Both the position numbers and the translations under genes were made by a program. The notes below the pieces were generated by a model, which saw nothing but the letters and a program-made list of their open reading frames with translations, had not been told where the DNA came from and searched no databases. DNA of 64,000 nt from Welwitschia mirabilis. Its lineage: Eukaryota > Gnetophyta > Gnetopsida > Welwitschiales. Every line of letters begins with the position of its first letter. The stretch's first letter is position 1. The stretch lies in contig JBOZIK010000001.1 in NCBI GenBank assembly GCA_051453625.1, forward strand, positions 172,251,876 through 172,315,875. Reading direction: 5' to 3'. Positions 21,857 through 34,247 of this stretch are shown in pieces.

Positions 21857-22808
21857 CAAGAGTCATCCATTGTGGTATTGTTTTAAAAGCCTTTTGTTAT
21901 CCATGCTAAAGTACACTAGGAAATTTCCATTGACATTTTTAGATTGGTTTGCAATAACATTTACCTTTTTGAATTCATTCTAGTTGTAAATCGACATGTG
22001 GCTTTTCATATGAAAAGAACTATAATGCAGATAGTAGAACTAAAGTAATGGATATAACAATTATCATAGGTACTTCCTACAAAGAAAAGAGATGGTGATG
22101 AATAAAAAAATAAACCTTAGAATGAGTAGGAGAAGATTTTGTACCTTATTAAAGAAGCTATATAATCTATCATGGATTCACCTAAGAAAGGTAGGAATAG
22201 TTATAGAAGGAAAAGCATGGTGTTCAATGTGTTTATATGAGCTTTTAAGGATTATTTCATATGGTTCAACATATTTTGGGCTCAATATATCCCCTTTGTT
22301 ACAAAGCATGATTTTGAATGTTTATTGATAGCTATTTATCGTGTTTTACATACAATCACTACCAGCACTGCTTTCCTTTTAATAACTATCTTTACTTCAT
22401 ACGTAACTAGAACATGCTAGTTTTTTTAAAAGAATATTTTAGCAAAAAAAATTATAGACTTAAAATCCTAGTATTGGTTTTTGATGAGTTAAGTTATAAG
22501 GATACTATGTATCCCTCTTTAAAAAGAGTCTTTGCTTGTCATTATAGTAGTAGCTTATTATAGTAGGAACAATTTAAGAACGCTAAATTTTAAAGAAAGA
22601 TAAAACTTTTTAGCTTTTAAAGTAGTAGAAATATTGCTAGTCCCAAGTTAAGAAAAGTCCATGGACATTTCTTCTTGGAACATAAGTTGACAAATTATTG
22701 CAAAAATTTTCTTTAACTTATTCAACTAATACCATAACCTAGGTTTTAATGTTGAGATGTGTAATGTTCTCACAACAATTACTTTGAGTGAAATTGTAAC
22801 CTAGGATG

Positions 22809-22924
22809 TTTTGATACCAAATTGTGATATTCTAATTTTAGCCTTATAAACTTCAAGTAGCTCTGACACCAAATTGTAATGTTCTAATTTTATCGCTTCA
22901 AAACTTTAAGAAGCTCTGATACCA
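22809..22924 (-). repeat. Tandem primer-binding-site repeats, copy 3
   Basis: Minus orientation, exact TGGTATCAGAGC at 22913-22924 and two degenerate units to the left, as at 9356-9472. Confidence 0.6.
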
Positions 22925-22927
22925 AAA

Positions 22928-24650
22928 TGTAAAGCTTGTAGTTTTATCTTTAAATTTATAAATGTTTCTTATTTACCAAAAAGGTTAAGTGTGCATCCTT
23001 TCCCTCTATCAAATGCATTAATATGAAATAATATATTATTTTAATAGAAAGTTAGGCATGCAAGGACCCTTAATTTTAATTCCCTTTAACATAATTATTT
23101 ATAATAGAAATTATAAGCATAACTCCCAAATTTAATACTCATAATTAGATAATAAATTTTCCAAGGAAGGATTGCAATGATGCATAAACATAAATTGCCC
23201 ATCTTCATATTTTACTAAAAGTAAATAAAGAAAGGATATTCTCAAATTGATATTTGATGTATGCTTGAGGCTATAACATTACTGAAGAGTTCAAGTTCTT
23301 AATATAATATTTAAGATAACTACATAATATCTTCAAATCACAATTATTACACTCTAAAAATTTCAGAATTTATGAAGATAAATAAGTTTTATTTTGTAAT
23401 AATTTTCCAATAAACTGGAATAATAACCCATCTCATGGCTCCCAGTATGATTTAGGCAAGGCAAAGAAAGATAAGATAAAGATTTTTCAAATCCCAGTAT
23501 AGATAGGATAAAATTAAAAACTTTAAGAAATAAGTCATATCACAAGATTAATGATCTTATGATTATGAAATGAGAAAAATTTCTCATATATGAATCACTT
23601 CACTATCTTATTTGGCAATCTGTGAAGCCCACTACTTCATTTGATGATCTGTGATTTTCATATAATATTTTTTACTTCACTACCTTATTTGGCAATTTAT
23701 GAATCTCCATTACTTCATTTAGTGATCTATGGTTCTTATAAGCTCACCACCTCATTTGGCAATATGTGATTAATCTATTATTCCCACTACATCATTTAGT
23801 GTTCTATGGGATTCTTACCTTCCATTGTCTTATTCAATGACCTATGGAATTACATAGTCATAAGTTCATAAAAAATCATGATGTCAAGAGAATTATGATA
23901 AAGGTATAACCATGATGTATAATCTCATAACAAGAATAACTTGAGTTTATATTACCAATACATCAAGTATAGAAAATAGTAGGATTCAAGACTTGGAACA
24001 AGATTAATTCTACTTTTATTAAGAATCACACATGTTTATATTTGACTCACACAAGAATAAACACAACAAACTTAATAAATAAATGCATACAAAAAGGAAC
24101 CATCAAGAAAGCGATAAGGAATAGAACCATACCTAGATTAAAACAAAGATTCAAGAATTTATGAAGATTCCTAAGGCTCGAAGGTTCAAAAACTTATCCG
24201 AGCTTCAAGTTTTGGTAGCAAAGGATTATTCAAAATGAAACTGAGGAAGAACAGACAAAGAGAATTTTACTTATAATGAGATCTAGTGAAATGTAAAGGG
24301 TCATGAGCATATAAAGATAAAACATCATAAATAAGGGTGATTAAGGTGGTAGGAGTTACATAACAAGATGCTAAATATAGAGAGAAAGATGTTGTTTGTT
24401 TTTGCATAATTTTATTTCTTTATCTTTAGTTGGATGTACTTTAGTATGAGCCGTATTTGAGAGAGACTTGATCTACTATTTAATAAATTAGTAAATAAAT
24501 TTAGCAGAGTTTTTATATTTAAGTTCATTGGAGTGTTTCAGGAGTTTCAAGTTTTGTGCCATTAAAATAGGTAGAAGTTACTAATACTTATTGAATTTTT
24601 GAGCTCCCATGATGACGATGGAAAATAGTTTAAATTTTCAAATCCTCACA
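22928..24650 (-). repeat. Minus-strand LTR, copy 3
   Basis: Begins TGTAAAG and ends ATCCTCACA on the plus strand, 1723 bases. It carries the same internal minisatellite at about 23590-23840. Confidence 0.65.
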
Positions 24651-26716
24651 TTGACAAGGAAACATAGGTGAAGTTTGTAGGTACTGTAGGGCATTTGTGT
24701 AGCACAAACTACTTCCTTATCATACTCTTTAAAAAAGAAAAAAAGAAAGAAGAAACAAGTAAAAAAAAGAATATGAATTTGAGGATTACTATTCAAGATA
24801 CAAATAGGGCATGTTACTCTTTTAAATGGCATTCTTTTATGAAATGATAAGGGCCTTATAGATATGATTCCATCTAAGCTTATTGAATATTTTCTTTGAA
24901 ACTAGAAATTAGTTTTTGATCTACTTTATTATTATAAGAAATTAAAATTTTAGCTTTTAATCTTTTCTTTATTAGTAAAGCAATTGTTACAAGTTGTATG
25001 GTTCTTTCAACTAATCTTAAGGTTAATAAAGAAGGAGAAATAATTTTAATAAATTAGAAATAGAGTGCAAAATTTTAAATTCTAGCTAAGATCATTATGA
25101 GAGAGTTATTTGGGTCACCTTCTTTGTTGGTAAATTAATTCTTAAAAAGTGTATGATTATTTAAACTAATATTAAGGTTCATAACAAAGAAGCAATAACT
25201 TTAATAAGCAGAAATGGAAGGAAGCATTTTAAATCATAGATTTGATCATTATGAAAAGAGCTATTTGGGCTATTTTATATAGTACCTTGGCATTTCGTAG
25301 AATTTGTAACATGCATTGCCCTAATAACCTTTGAAAAAATCAAAGAGTTTGGAAAAATATTGTCTTTCTCAAATGTTCCTTATATTATTGATTGAATTCT
25401 TAATACATTAGCAGTTTTTAAAATTCTTATCAAGAAAAATTTCCATAGTATAATTTTAAAGAATAGTCCCATCTCTCATGTGCAGAGATTTTCCAGCACC
25501 AGGTGACTGGTTCTTATAACTAGACAACCGATCTATTAATAACTATGAAACTGCTTTAAGTTCAGATGACCAAACCTATTATACTAGGTGACCATGATAA
25601 TACATTAGGAAGAAGAACCATTATAGAATGAATACCTGAGTGTACCTTATTGGGAAACCATGCTTATACATCAAGAAGAAGACCAGTTATAGCATGAGCG
25701 ATTATGAAAATCTATTTAGGTGACCCAATTAGAACCTCTATGTAAAAACTGGGGTAAATGCAGGAGATCACTGAAAAAGATATGAGCAACCATGCTCTAA
25801 CCTACTAAATTTACTATGATAACAGAATAAGCGACCGACCAGTTATAAATGAGTAACCACATGATAACCAGTGAATCTTTAGTCTCCTGATAGTAAGGAT
25901 GATCAAAGAACTTAGTTACAGGTGACTGCATACTATCTAGAATCTACCCTTACAAGATCGACTGAGATATCAAAGTAAGGTTGAATGATTAAAGGTTGAC
26001 TGCATACCTTCATAAGAGCAACCAAACATGCATCTATTCTATACTAAAAAATCTACAATAAACAAGGGTCACTAAAGATAAGAAAGAAGGATGACTGGAT
26101 ACCTTGATGACCTAGTATTATATCAAGGTTAACCGTATGTAGCACAAATGTAATTGTTATGTTTTTAATGATTCATCAAAAAGCATAAAATTTTATAATG
26201 GTCCACTTTTCTTCTCTCAAATAGTTACCTTGTGCACTTTTATCATTTAAGTTTCTTTAAATCAAAAGAAAGGCACATTTTTTTATCACACTAATGAATA
26301 GAAAAAGAGAAATTGTCATATCATTCTATCATTATATCTAAACAAGATATAAGTTTAGATTTCTATTTGAACCTATTATTGCATCTTCTATGAAGAAAAG
26401 ATTACTGCATCATTGAGAACAAATCTATGCATCTGTGTATCCATCCTACTTCCTTTCTTCTATGGTTGAGGATTAGCCTTAAAATACTTTAATGTTGGAA
26501 TAGATTTTTGGTAAGCCTGAAAACTAATCTTGAGAGTTAATATATACTAGCCAGAAACAAGAGATCTAAGGGGTTGAAGGATGGTGTCTATCCACTATTA
26601 AAATATCTTGCATCTGTGTTTTATACATTTGTTTATTTTATTTGTAGGTTTTAAAGACTACAAAAATTAATTTTGAGACCTATTCAATCCCCTCTAGGAT
26701 TGATCTACTATTTTGA
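24651..26716 (+). repeat. Presumed copia LTR region, copy 3
   Basis: Aligns with 11198-13290; about 35 bases present in copy 1 near 11965 are missing here near 25411. Confidence 0.5.
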
Positions 26717-26718
26717 AT

Positions 26719-26730
26719 TGGTATCAAAGC
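26719..26730 (+). other. Primer-binding site, copy 3
   Basis: TGGTATCAAAGC, one G-to-A change from the initiator-Met site. Confidence 0.85.
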
Positions 26731-26781
26731 AAGGTTGAGCAACAGATCCTAATAGATCTTTACTCCATTTAATCATAGAAA

Positions 26782-27096
26782 ATGAGTTGATCCATGGAAG
26801 GAAATTTTGTTATAAGGCTTCCTTTCTCTGATGGAACTAACTATGGTTATTAGAAGGTAAAGATGAGGGTCTTTGTTCAATCTATTAACCTTTAAATATG
26901 GGAGTCTATTACTAATAGATATTGTCTTCCCACTATACATGATCTTGTAACTAAGTTAGCTACTCCAAAGAGTAAGGACAAGTGGATGCCTGACAAAAAT
27001 TTAGTAGTAACTTATAACTTTAAAAGACAGAATGTCATTTTCTATGCCATAGGTCTAGAAGATTTTAAAAGAGTAGTAAATTGCACCACTGCTAAA
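26782..27096 (+). pseudogene. gag: Ty1/copia gag, copy 3, N-terminal fragment
   Basis: Begins at the ATG at 26782. The frame carries the FDG-like region as SDGTNYGY (Phe to Ser) and then the same stop at the conserved Trp (26851-26853) seen in the other two copies. The following part reads W-x-PDKNLVVTYNFKRQ and IGLEDFKRVVNCTTAK, matching UBN2, and ends at the gap. Non-functional. Confidence 0.85.
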
Positions 27097-27196
27097 NNNN
27101 NNNNNNNNNNNNNNNNNNNNNNNNNNNNNNNNNNNNNNNNNNNNNNNNNNNNNNNNNNNNNNNNNNNNNNNNNNNNNNNNNNNNNNNNNNNNNNNN
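27097..27196. other. Assembly gap, 100 N
   Basis: It joins gag of copy 3 to an LTR fragment. No shared 77-mer was found. Confidence 0.95.
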
Positions 27197-27631
27197 CTAG
27201 GTGACCATGATAATACATTAGGAAGAAGAACCATTATAGACTGGATGCCTGAGTGTATCTTATTGGGAAACCATGCTGATACATCAAGAAGAAGACTAGT
27301 TCTAGCATGAGAGACTATGAAAATCTATTTAGGTAACCTAATTATAACCTTTGTGTAAAAACTAGGGTAAATGCAGGAGATCACTGAAAAAGATACGAGC
27401 GACCATGCTCTAACCTACTAAATTTACTATGATAATAGAACAGAAGACCGACCAGTTACAGACGGGTAACCACATGACAACCAATGAATCTTTAGTCTCC
27501 TGATAGTAAGGATGACCAAAGAACTTAGTTACAAGTGACTGCATACTATCTAGAATCTACCCTTACAAGATCGACTGAGTTATCAAAGTAAGGTTGAATG
27601 AATAAAGGTTGACTGCATACCTTCATAAGGG
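27197..27631 (+). repeat. Copia LTR fragment, fourth copy
   Basis: Aligns with about 12159-12592 of copy 1 and 25584-26020 of copy 3. It is bounded by gaps on both sides and could belong to the missing 3' LTR of one of the copia copies. Confidence 0.6.
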
Positions 27632-27731
27632 NNNNNNNNNNNNNNNNNNNNNNNNNNNNNNNNNNNNNNNNNNNNNNNNNNNNNNNNNNNNNNNNNNNNN
27701 NNNNNNNNNNNNNNNNNNNNNNNNNNNNNNN
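27632..27731. other. Assembly gap, 100 N
   Basis: It joins a copia LTR fragment to the 3' end of a gypsy-like element. Confidence 0.95.
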
Positions 27732-28058
27732 TTTTGTAATCTTTCATACACTAGTGAAGGGGCTTATTTATATGAAACTTCTAAGAAGTGATTCATTAGA
27801 TCTTTTAGGAACAAGTTTTTTATGTGGAATTATGTTTGTCATAAACTCAAATCATATGTTTGAACTTAATGCATATCTCTATATGATGGCTAAATTAAGT
27901 ATCTTTTTAATTGAAGATGGATGAAATGCACTTTATGTTTAACAATACAATTATCATTTAAGCATTATTTTTCACTCCCTTTCCTTGTTGACTCACTCTA
28001 TTCTTTTTTGCTTGATTTTTTAGGACTTGACAACTACTTAGTATGGGGTTAAGATAGG
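27732..28058 (+). repeat. 3' internal end of a second gypsy-like element
   Basis: Matches 7513-7837 with scattered differences, ending in CTTAGTATGGGGTTAAGATAGG just before the LTR. Confidence 0.6.
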
Positions 28059-28592
28059 TGTCTAACTTATTGTATTTTACATATAATTTGGAGTATGTTT
28101 TAACACTCAAATTGACCAATTTTGATGTCAAGAACCAAAGATAATTAATTAAGAATAATTTGGATAAAAACTGAGTAACTATGGAGCATTTGAGGAGAGA
28201 AATACCAATTAAAGCAAGCAGATTTCACTTACCACTAGAAGATAAAGCATTAGAGTATAAAGTAATAGAGGAGACATGTCATAATGACATGTAGAAGAGA
28301 CATGATGATGATGATGTTGAAGCTAGATGGTAATAACATCAATTAGTGGATGCATCACGATTCAAAGGCCAAGTGTTGGAATCATTATAATAAACTTCTT
28401 CTAATATAATAAGACAAAGATTCCATCTAACACTACAAGATGAGAATCTTGTCCATCCTTCCTATGCTACATGACAAAATTTATACCCATAGCCTACATA
28501 GGCTACATAATAAAAATTCTTATTGCCCAATTATAACCACCACCTACCACTACAAGCTAAAGGCTCTTAATTACCTTAACCCTGTCCTCTCC

Positions 28593-28601
28593 TATAAAAA
28601 G
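28593..28601 (+). promoter_or_regulatory. LTR TATA box
   Basis: TATAAAAAG, at the same LTR position as 3475. Confidence 0.55.
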
Positions 28602-28812
28602 GGCCTTAAGACTTCATTTCTAATCATTTCTATTTTAGCATTAAAGTTTTTATGACATTAGAGTGACTTAGACAAGGAGGTCTGTTCACTCATGAGAAGG
28701 ACTACCTTGGTGTTGGGCTATGTATCCTCCATTGAGGTGTTGTTACTTGTAAATGGATTTAATGTAGTGTATTTTATTAAAAGTCCATAAAATATGATTT
28801 TATTTTTTCAAA

Positions 28813-28885
<73 letters not shown>
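28813..28885. repeat. CT microsatellite
   Basis: Thirty-six CT dinucleotides and a final C, with a single A at 28837. The other LTR has only CTCTTTCTATATTCC here (about 3688), so the repeat grew inside this LTR copy, downstream of the TATA box. Confidence 0.95.
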
Positions 28886-28889
<4 letters not shown>

Positions 28890-29268
28890 ACTTTATGTTG
28901 ATGTTAGTTTAATACTCTTGTAAATTAAATATAATTTTAATATAGAGTAGGAAGGCCAACTTAGGTGACAAGAAGTTGGTAGAAATGTTAGTTTATTGCC
29001 TTTAGGATTTTCATTTCATTTCATTACATTTCCACTTACATTTGCATTCATCCCATTGCATGTTGTTATTTACATTGTTTATTTTCCTTTTTTTAAAAAA
29101 ACATTCTTTTCTTCTCTTCTATTTCTCTTTTCTAAAGAACATGTATTTTTTAACTCATTTTCTTATTTAAGCTTATGGATCTAATTAATACATTTTATAC
29201 CCTGTGTATTCACTTGCCATTACTTAAAAATGTTTTAAGATCTAACTTGTAGCATAGGTATGCACAAC

Positions 29269-32200
29269 ACATAGCACAACAACTATATTGTTATATGTGT
29301 AGCACTTCTATTATTAAATTCTAGGTGAAGGAATTATTAATTAGTTAGATGATTAAATATTATTTTTACTTATAAAAGTTAAGTAATTAGATGAATAGCT
29401 ATTTGTAGTTATCACTACTACTTTATAGTTATTACCAAAATGACTAATGATATACTAATGACATATTTTTATTGATAAAAAGACATTATAGTTGGTAATT
29501 TTTAGAAGACTTACTGAAGTACAAAATGAATCATGTCAAATAATTGAATTATATCATAGAGACCTCATAACAATGGACTTGATGATGATAAATTGTAGGA
29601 TATATGTTTTACTTCATGATAATGGGCTTCATAACAATGGATATAAAATAGTGCTCCACTAGCATGATAGTCTTTGCAAAATGTAGATAGAGTCAGTTTT
29701 TAATGGGCACCCTTGTCCTATTCAATCTCTAGTTATGTTGTCCATTATTATTGTTATTTTTTTAACTTATTTTGTTGTGTTTTTATTATTTCAATGCCTT
29801 TATAACTTTCTTAAAAGACCTTAAAATGACATACAATCTATAAACTTATCAACTATTTCCAAAAGCCATAAATTCATTTGTCAAACAACATTTTACTATG
29901 CTTTAACATAAAATTCTTTTTCAATTTCAAGTAGTGAATTTCTCCATAATGGTTACATGGTTATTAAAGTAAGGATTTCAAAATTAGAAAGTTCACTAAA
30001 AACCTAAATGTTTTCACTTTTCATAATAATTATTTAGTAGTATTTACCTATCAACATGTGATGTATTTAATAAATAAAATTTGTCCAATGTAGAGACACA
30101 TCTTACATGTCTTTAGCATACCTCATTATGGTAATAATAATATTTGAATATTGAAAGCTCACCACATATTTGAATGGTTATAAACAAGTCTGAATTATGT
30201 CAATGAATAAAACCAATGCAATATGGCTTCACTATCTGATGAAGTTAATGAAAAGTAAATTGAAGAATCTTTTTTATTGTCAAAAAAATCTTAGCCATGA
30301 TGATAAGTTCACATCCTATTTCAAAATATCTTATGACTCTCATAATTACATCATTCATTAATATGCTAAAATATGTTTTATGCTTTAAGGGATACGAAAT
30401 CTATCATATTATAGGAAGCATTTGATCTGTAGTTACCATTTAAAAATAACCTTCCTAGTCTTCTCTGATTTACCATGTTAGAAGATTTGCCATTTGAAAA
30501 TAGGACTCTGATAGCTTCTCTCTTTTTGACTTCTTTTAAAAGTTGCTTTTCATATTATGCATCTTAGAAGTTTTCTCATAGTATTGCAAGGGTTTGAATG
30601 GTAATAAACCCTATCATTACTTATCTTTCCAGTTTATTCCATAACATTCTAAATCCAAACAAGATTATGAGGCTTTGTATGGTAATAAATTTTATCATTA
30701 CTTATCTTTCTAGTTTGTTCCATAACATTCCAAATCCAAAAAACAAATTCAATAACAAAAAAAAAGTTTAATCACATAAAGATTTTGGAATTGTTAACAG
30801 TACTTGAGCAATTAGCCTAATTTGCAATAATATAAATGATAGAACAATGCATATACTTCCATTTTAAATGGTTTATTAAATATTTTCAATTATTGTTTCA
30901 TGATCTAATCATGCATTCACACTAATCAGTAATAAAAATGTTTTAAGAGTGAAATAACATAGATGAGTTCATATGTATAGTTCATTAAATATATGCCTAA
31001 ACCAGAATGTTCACAAAGAAGCTTAAACTAAATTAAAAATTAATTTACAATTAGTTGAGCATAGTAAATATCAAAAGTAACTTGTGATTAGAGCACTAGA
31101 AAATCTCATGAATGTGCATGTTAAAGCATGCATTCCATTTAATCTTGCACAATTCTATATTACAGTAGAATGCTTTAGTTTATAAATTTATGAACTACTA
31201 CTTATACCTGAACCTTTAGAGCATAAAATTTGAAGATTATAAACTATAATAATTACCAGGATATGGAAAGTACTCTAAAATATTTATTAAAGAAGCATTC
31301 ATGACATCATGATTTTTATGAATTTGATTGTAATATAAAAATAAGAGTTATAGAATGTTCTTTCACAAGAATCATATAAACAATATGAAAGTAAAGTGAG
31401 TTATTTGTTAAATTAAAATTACAGAAATAAAAAGTTTAAGATAGAATTCAATATTACATGAGTGGAAAACAGTTCCTCTATAACATCATAGAGGAATATG
31501 AATGTAATATAAAAATTATAATTAAGTAGAAATGCAATAACAAATTATGCTTCCACTTATTCTTACAAATTATGATAGTTATGTGATGTCTGTAATTCAC
31601 TTAAATTGTAAAGATATACTAACATAAAAGACAAGATATTTTATGAAATATGAAATACATCAATAATAAAAGAAACATAAAACTATGTGGACAAATATCA
31701 ACAATAAGAAAAAGAACTAAGAATAGAAATAACCATTAATCTATTATTACATATGAATATTACCAATTATAACAAAAATGTTTCAAGGTAGAAAATAAAT
31801 ACATTATTAACTTCATGTATCAAAGGACTATCCATCCAGATAGAAGGGTTTTAAAAGCCATACCCTAAGTTTAGACATACTTCTACTCAATAGTTAATGT
31901 TATAAAATAATTTTTCGACCTAAGAATAGGACTTATGCTATCAAGGACATATTATAAGTATATATTTTAATAAAATATATTTTTAGTTATTTAATATCTA
32001 AGTATGGCTTATAAGTTAATATGAATTATTCTTGCAAATCCTAGCTTCAAAATCTAAAGCATTACTAGACTAATTAATGTAATTCTTTCTAGTCTAAGTG
32101 TAATTAAGCTTTAAAGGTTCTACTTTAAGGAACTTATTTTTTAAAAAAATCAAACATTATATTAAAAGAGAATAATTACAAATAAGGATAAAAACACCCT

Positions 32201-32639
32201 ATACTAGAGATTATGAAAAACCTAAGTGGAAATACCTAGCCTATAGAGTTCACATGTGCTTACTGGATACAAGGAAAAATAAGGAGTGAAAACTTCCCAT
32301 ATTCTAATTTTAATATAGAATGAGTAAAGCTATAAAAGAACTACTCTAAAATAAGAGAAACATTGCATGAATATTTCATATAGTTGGAAATAGGTGGCGT
32401 TACTAATGTTGGAATAGGAATCATCCCAAATCATCTACCAAAACCTCAGAAACCTGGTTTACTTCTTTAAATTCCTCTACTCTTGCCTACTTTTTGTTAG
32501 GATGAAGTATAAGGGCCTTTTTTTAGTAACCTGACTTAATGATATTTAATTAAGATATGTGATAGATTCCTAGAGTTGAGAAAAAACATCTCTTCATACT
32601 ATAAATTGTAGCTAGTAGGACTTTTCTTCTTATATGGTC
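29269..32639. other. AT-rich spacer, no gene seen
   Basis: All frames are interrupted. A two-copy tandem duplication lies at 30591-30740. The last 190 bases before 32645 (from about 32454) recur at 34248-34439 as part of a redundant contig. Nothing else is recognisable. Confidence 0.6.
30591..30740. repeat. Tandem duplication, two units of 80-base period
   Basis: 30591-30660 and 30671-30740 share TGGTAATAAA, ATCATTACTTATCTTTC and CCATAACATTC in the same spacing, with about 10% differences. Confidence 0.8.
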
Positions 32640-32644
32640 CATAT

Positions 32645-33933
32645 TGGAGGATTGAGAACCTAGGGGGATGAATAGGATTTTAAAAATTTAGTGAATAATA
32701 TCCAAAATTAAAATCCTTTCCTTGAAAATGAATCACTAAAAAATTATTCATAAGAACTAAAACTATTTTAAAAAATAAAAATAATAGAAAGCATAAAAAT
32801 ACCAATTAGAAACACATAATATTTATAATCATTCAGGAAGACCCTCTACTTTACTCTCGATGATCAGATTCTTATCAATCTTAATCTAGATCTCCATTAA
32901 TATCTTCCAAGTATTATAGATTTACTTGTAAATTTACAAATAGACTTTTTCTAAAGGCTTAATCTCAATGTTTTACAAGAAACTATAGTACTGATGATAG
33001 TATGTCCAAAAGAATAGGTGTCACTTGATCTTTGGCTTAAGAATTGTATTAAAGCATTTCTTCAGAAGGTGATACAATCTGAGAGTAAAGAGTGCTATGG
33101 ATCTGATCATGTATGCAAAGATACCACAATTTTTGGTTATTCTTTAATTAGGAATAAGATGCCAAATGAGTACAATGAAAAATATCCACAAGATTCAAAA
33201 GTTCCAAAAGTTGTGATAGTGATTTAACTTACGGCAGTATATAGTGGAATACTTTCAAGGTTTGTACAAGTGAAAAACTCTTCCAACAGACATAAAATGG
33301 CTACATAATAGCTACAAAAGTTTACATTTTTACAATGACTAGTTCATCCCTCAAACATTTGATCAACTCCACCTGGTGTTATCAATTAAATTGGTCTCCC
33401 TTATGTTCTTTTAGTTGATCCAGTTTCTTATGGCTTCATGTCTAGTTGACCCTTAGGATTTGGTCAAATGCCTATCTAGTCACCCATATATCTATTTAGT
33501 CATTCACTTGATCTAGACAAAATTCATCATAGCTTTTTGCTCTAGGTTTAGTTAACCCCTTAGTAATCTAGTCGATCCCTTACTGATCGGCTACAAAGTA
33601 TGAGATGCACAGTGCTCAGGTCTAGATAATCTCTCAAAAATCTGTTGACCACTTAATAATCAGTGCAGAAATATGATGCTTAATTTTATAGGTCTGATTA
33701 ACCCCTCTAAACTTATTTATTTTCTATGTAATTGCTTTAGGTGTACTGGACCTCTTAGAAATCCAGTTAATCCATTAAGAGAGTAATAAAACTTGATAGG
33801 CTTTAATATTAAAATTTCATAAACATTGCTTCAACTTCTAACCTATAATGATCAATATTTTTTGCACAAGATACAAGAAATTTCGCTACATATAAATATT
33901 AGTTTAACATCAATTGATAAATAATAATTTAAT
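32645..33933 (-). repeat. 3' LTR of SIRE-like copia
   Basis: Starts TGGAGGATTGAGAACC on the plus strand, aligning with TGTAGGAACAAGAATCC at 42610. It contains many short elements like AGTTGACCCCTTAG between 33340 and 33780. Open frames such as 33018-33227 are LTR shadows. Confidence 0.75.
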
Positions 33934-33945
33934 AATCTCCTCCTT
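33934..33945 (-). other. Polypurine tract of SIRE-like copia
   Basis: On the minus strand AAAGGAGGAGAT, directly before the 3' LTR and preceded by CATCAATGTC, as in SIRE-type elements. The redundant contig repeats it at about 35732-35743. Confidence 0.8.
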
Positions 33946-34147
33946 TGACATTGATGAAAAACTTTTCTTAGTTAAGAATATTAGATTTGAAAAACCTACC
34001 CCTCATAAAATGCCTATTAATCTTTGCAAAAATATTAAACATTTTGTATCAAGTAAAGTATCTTAAAAAATTTTTAATTTATGCTAAAATTTAAAGAAAA
34101 TTTGAAATGCCAAAAATATATATGATAGATAATATTTTGATATGATA

Positions 34148-34247
34148 NNNNNNNNNNNNNNNNNNNNNNNNNNNNNNNNNNNNNNNNNNNNNNNNNNNNN
34201 NNNNNNNNNNNNNNNNNNNNNNNNNNNNNNNNNNNNNNNNNNNNNNN
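34148..34247. other. Assembly gap, 100 N
   Basis: The 77 bases to its left (34071-34147) are identical to 36190-36266, to the right of the next gap. Confidence 0.95.

Larger units (their letters stand above)
21857..27096 (+). mobile_element. Composite repeat copy 3, truncated by gap in gag
   Basis: Same order as copy 1 from its first base: leader (21857-22808), primer-site repeats, minus-strand LTR (22928-24650), copia LTR region (24651-26716), primer site and start of gag. It lacks the GC-rich island. Divergence from copy 1 is about 5-6% by eye in the segment I compared. It may be an allele of copy 1 or another locus. Confidence 0.75.
28059..29268 (+). repeat. LTR of gypsy-like element, complete and uninterrupted
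   Basis: Begins TGTCTAACTT. It aligns with 2998-4092 and with the truncated LTR at 7838. The right edge is estimated from where similarity to the 5' LTR ends, near CACAACAC. It carries the TATA box at 28593 and a CT microsatellite. It shows the intact sequence of the site where the 7838 copy is interrupted. Confidence 0.65.
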
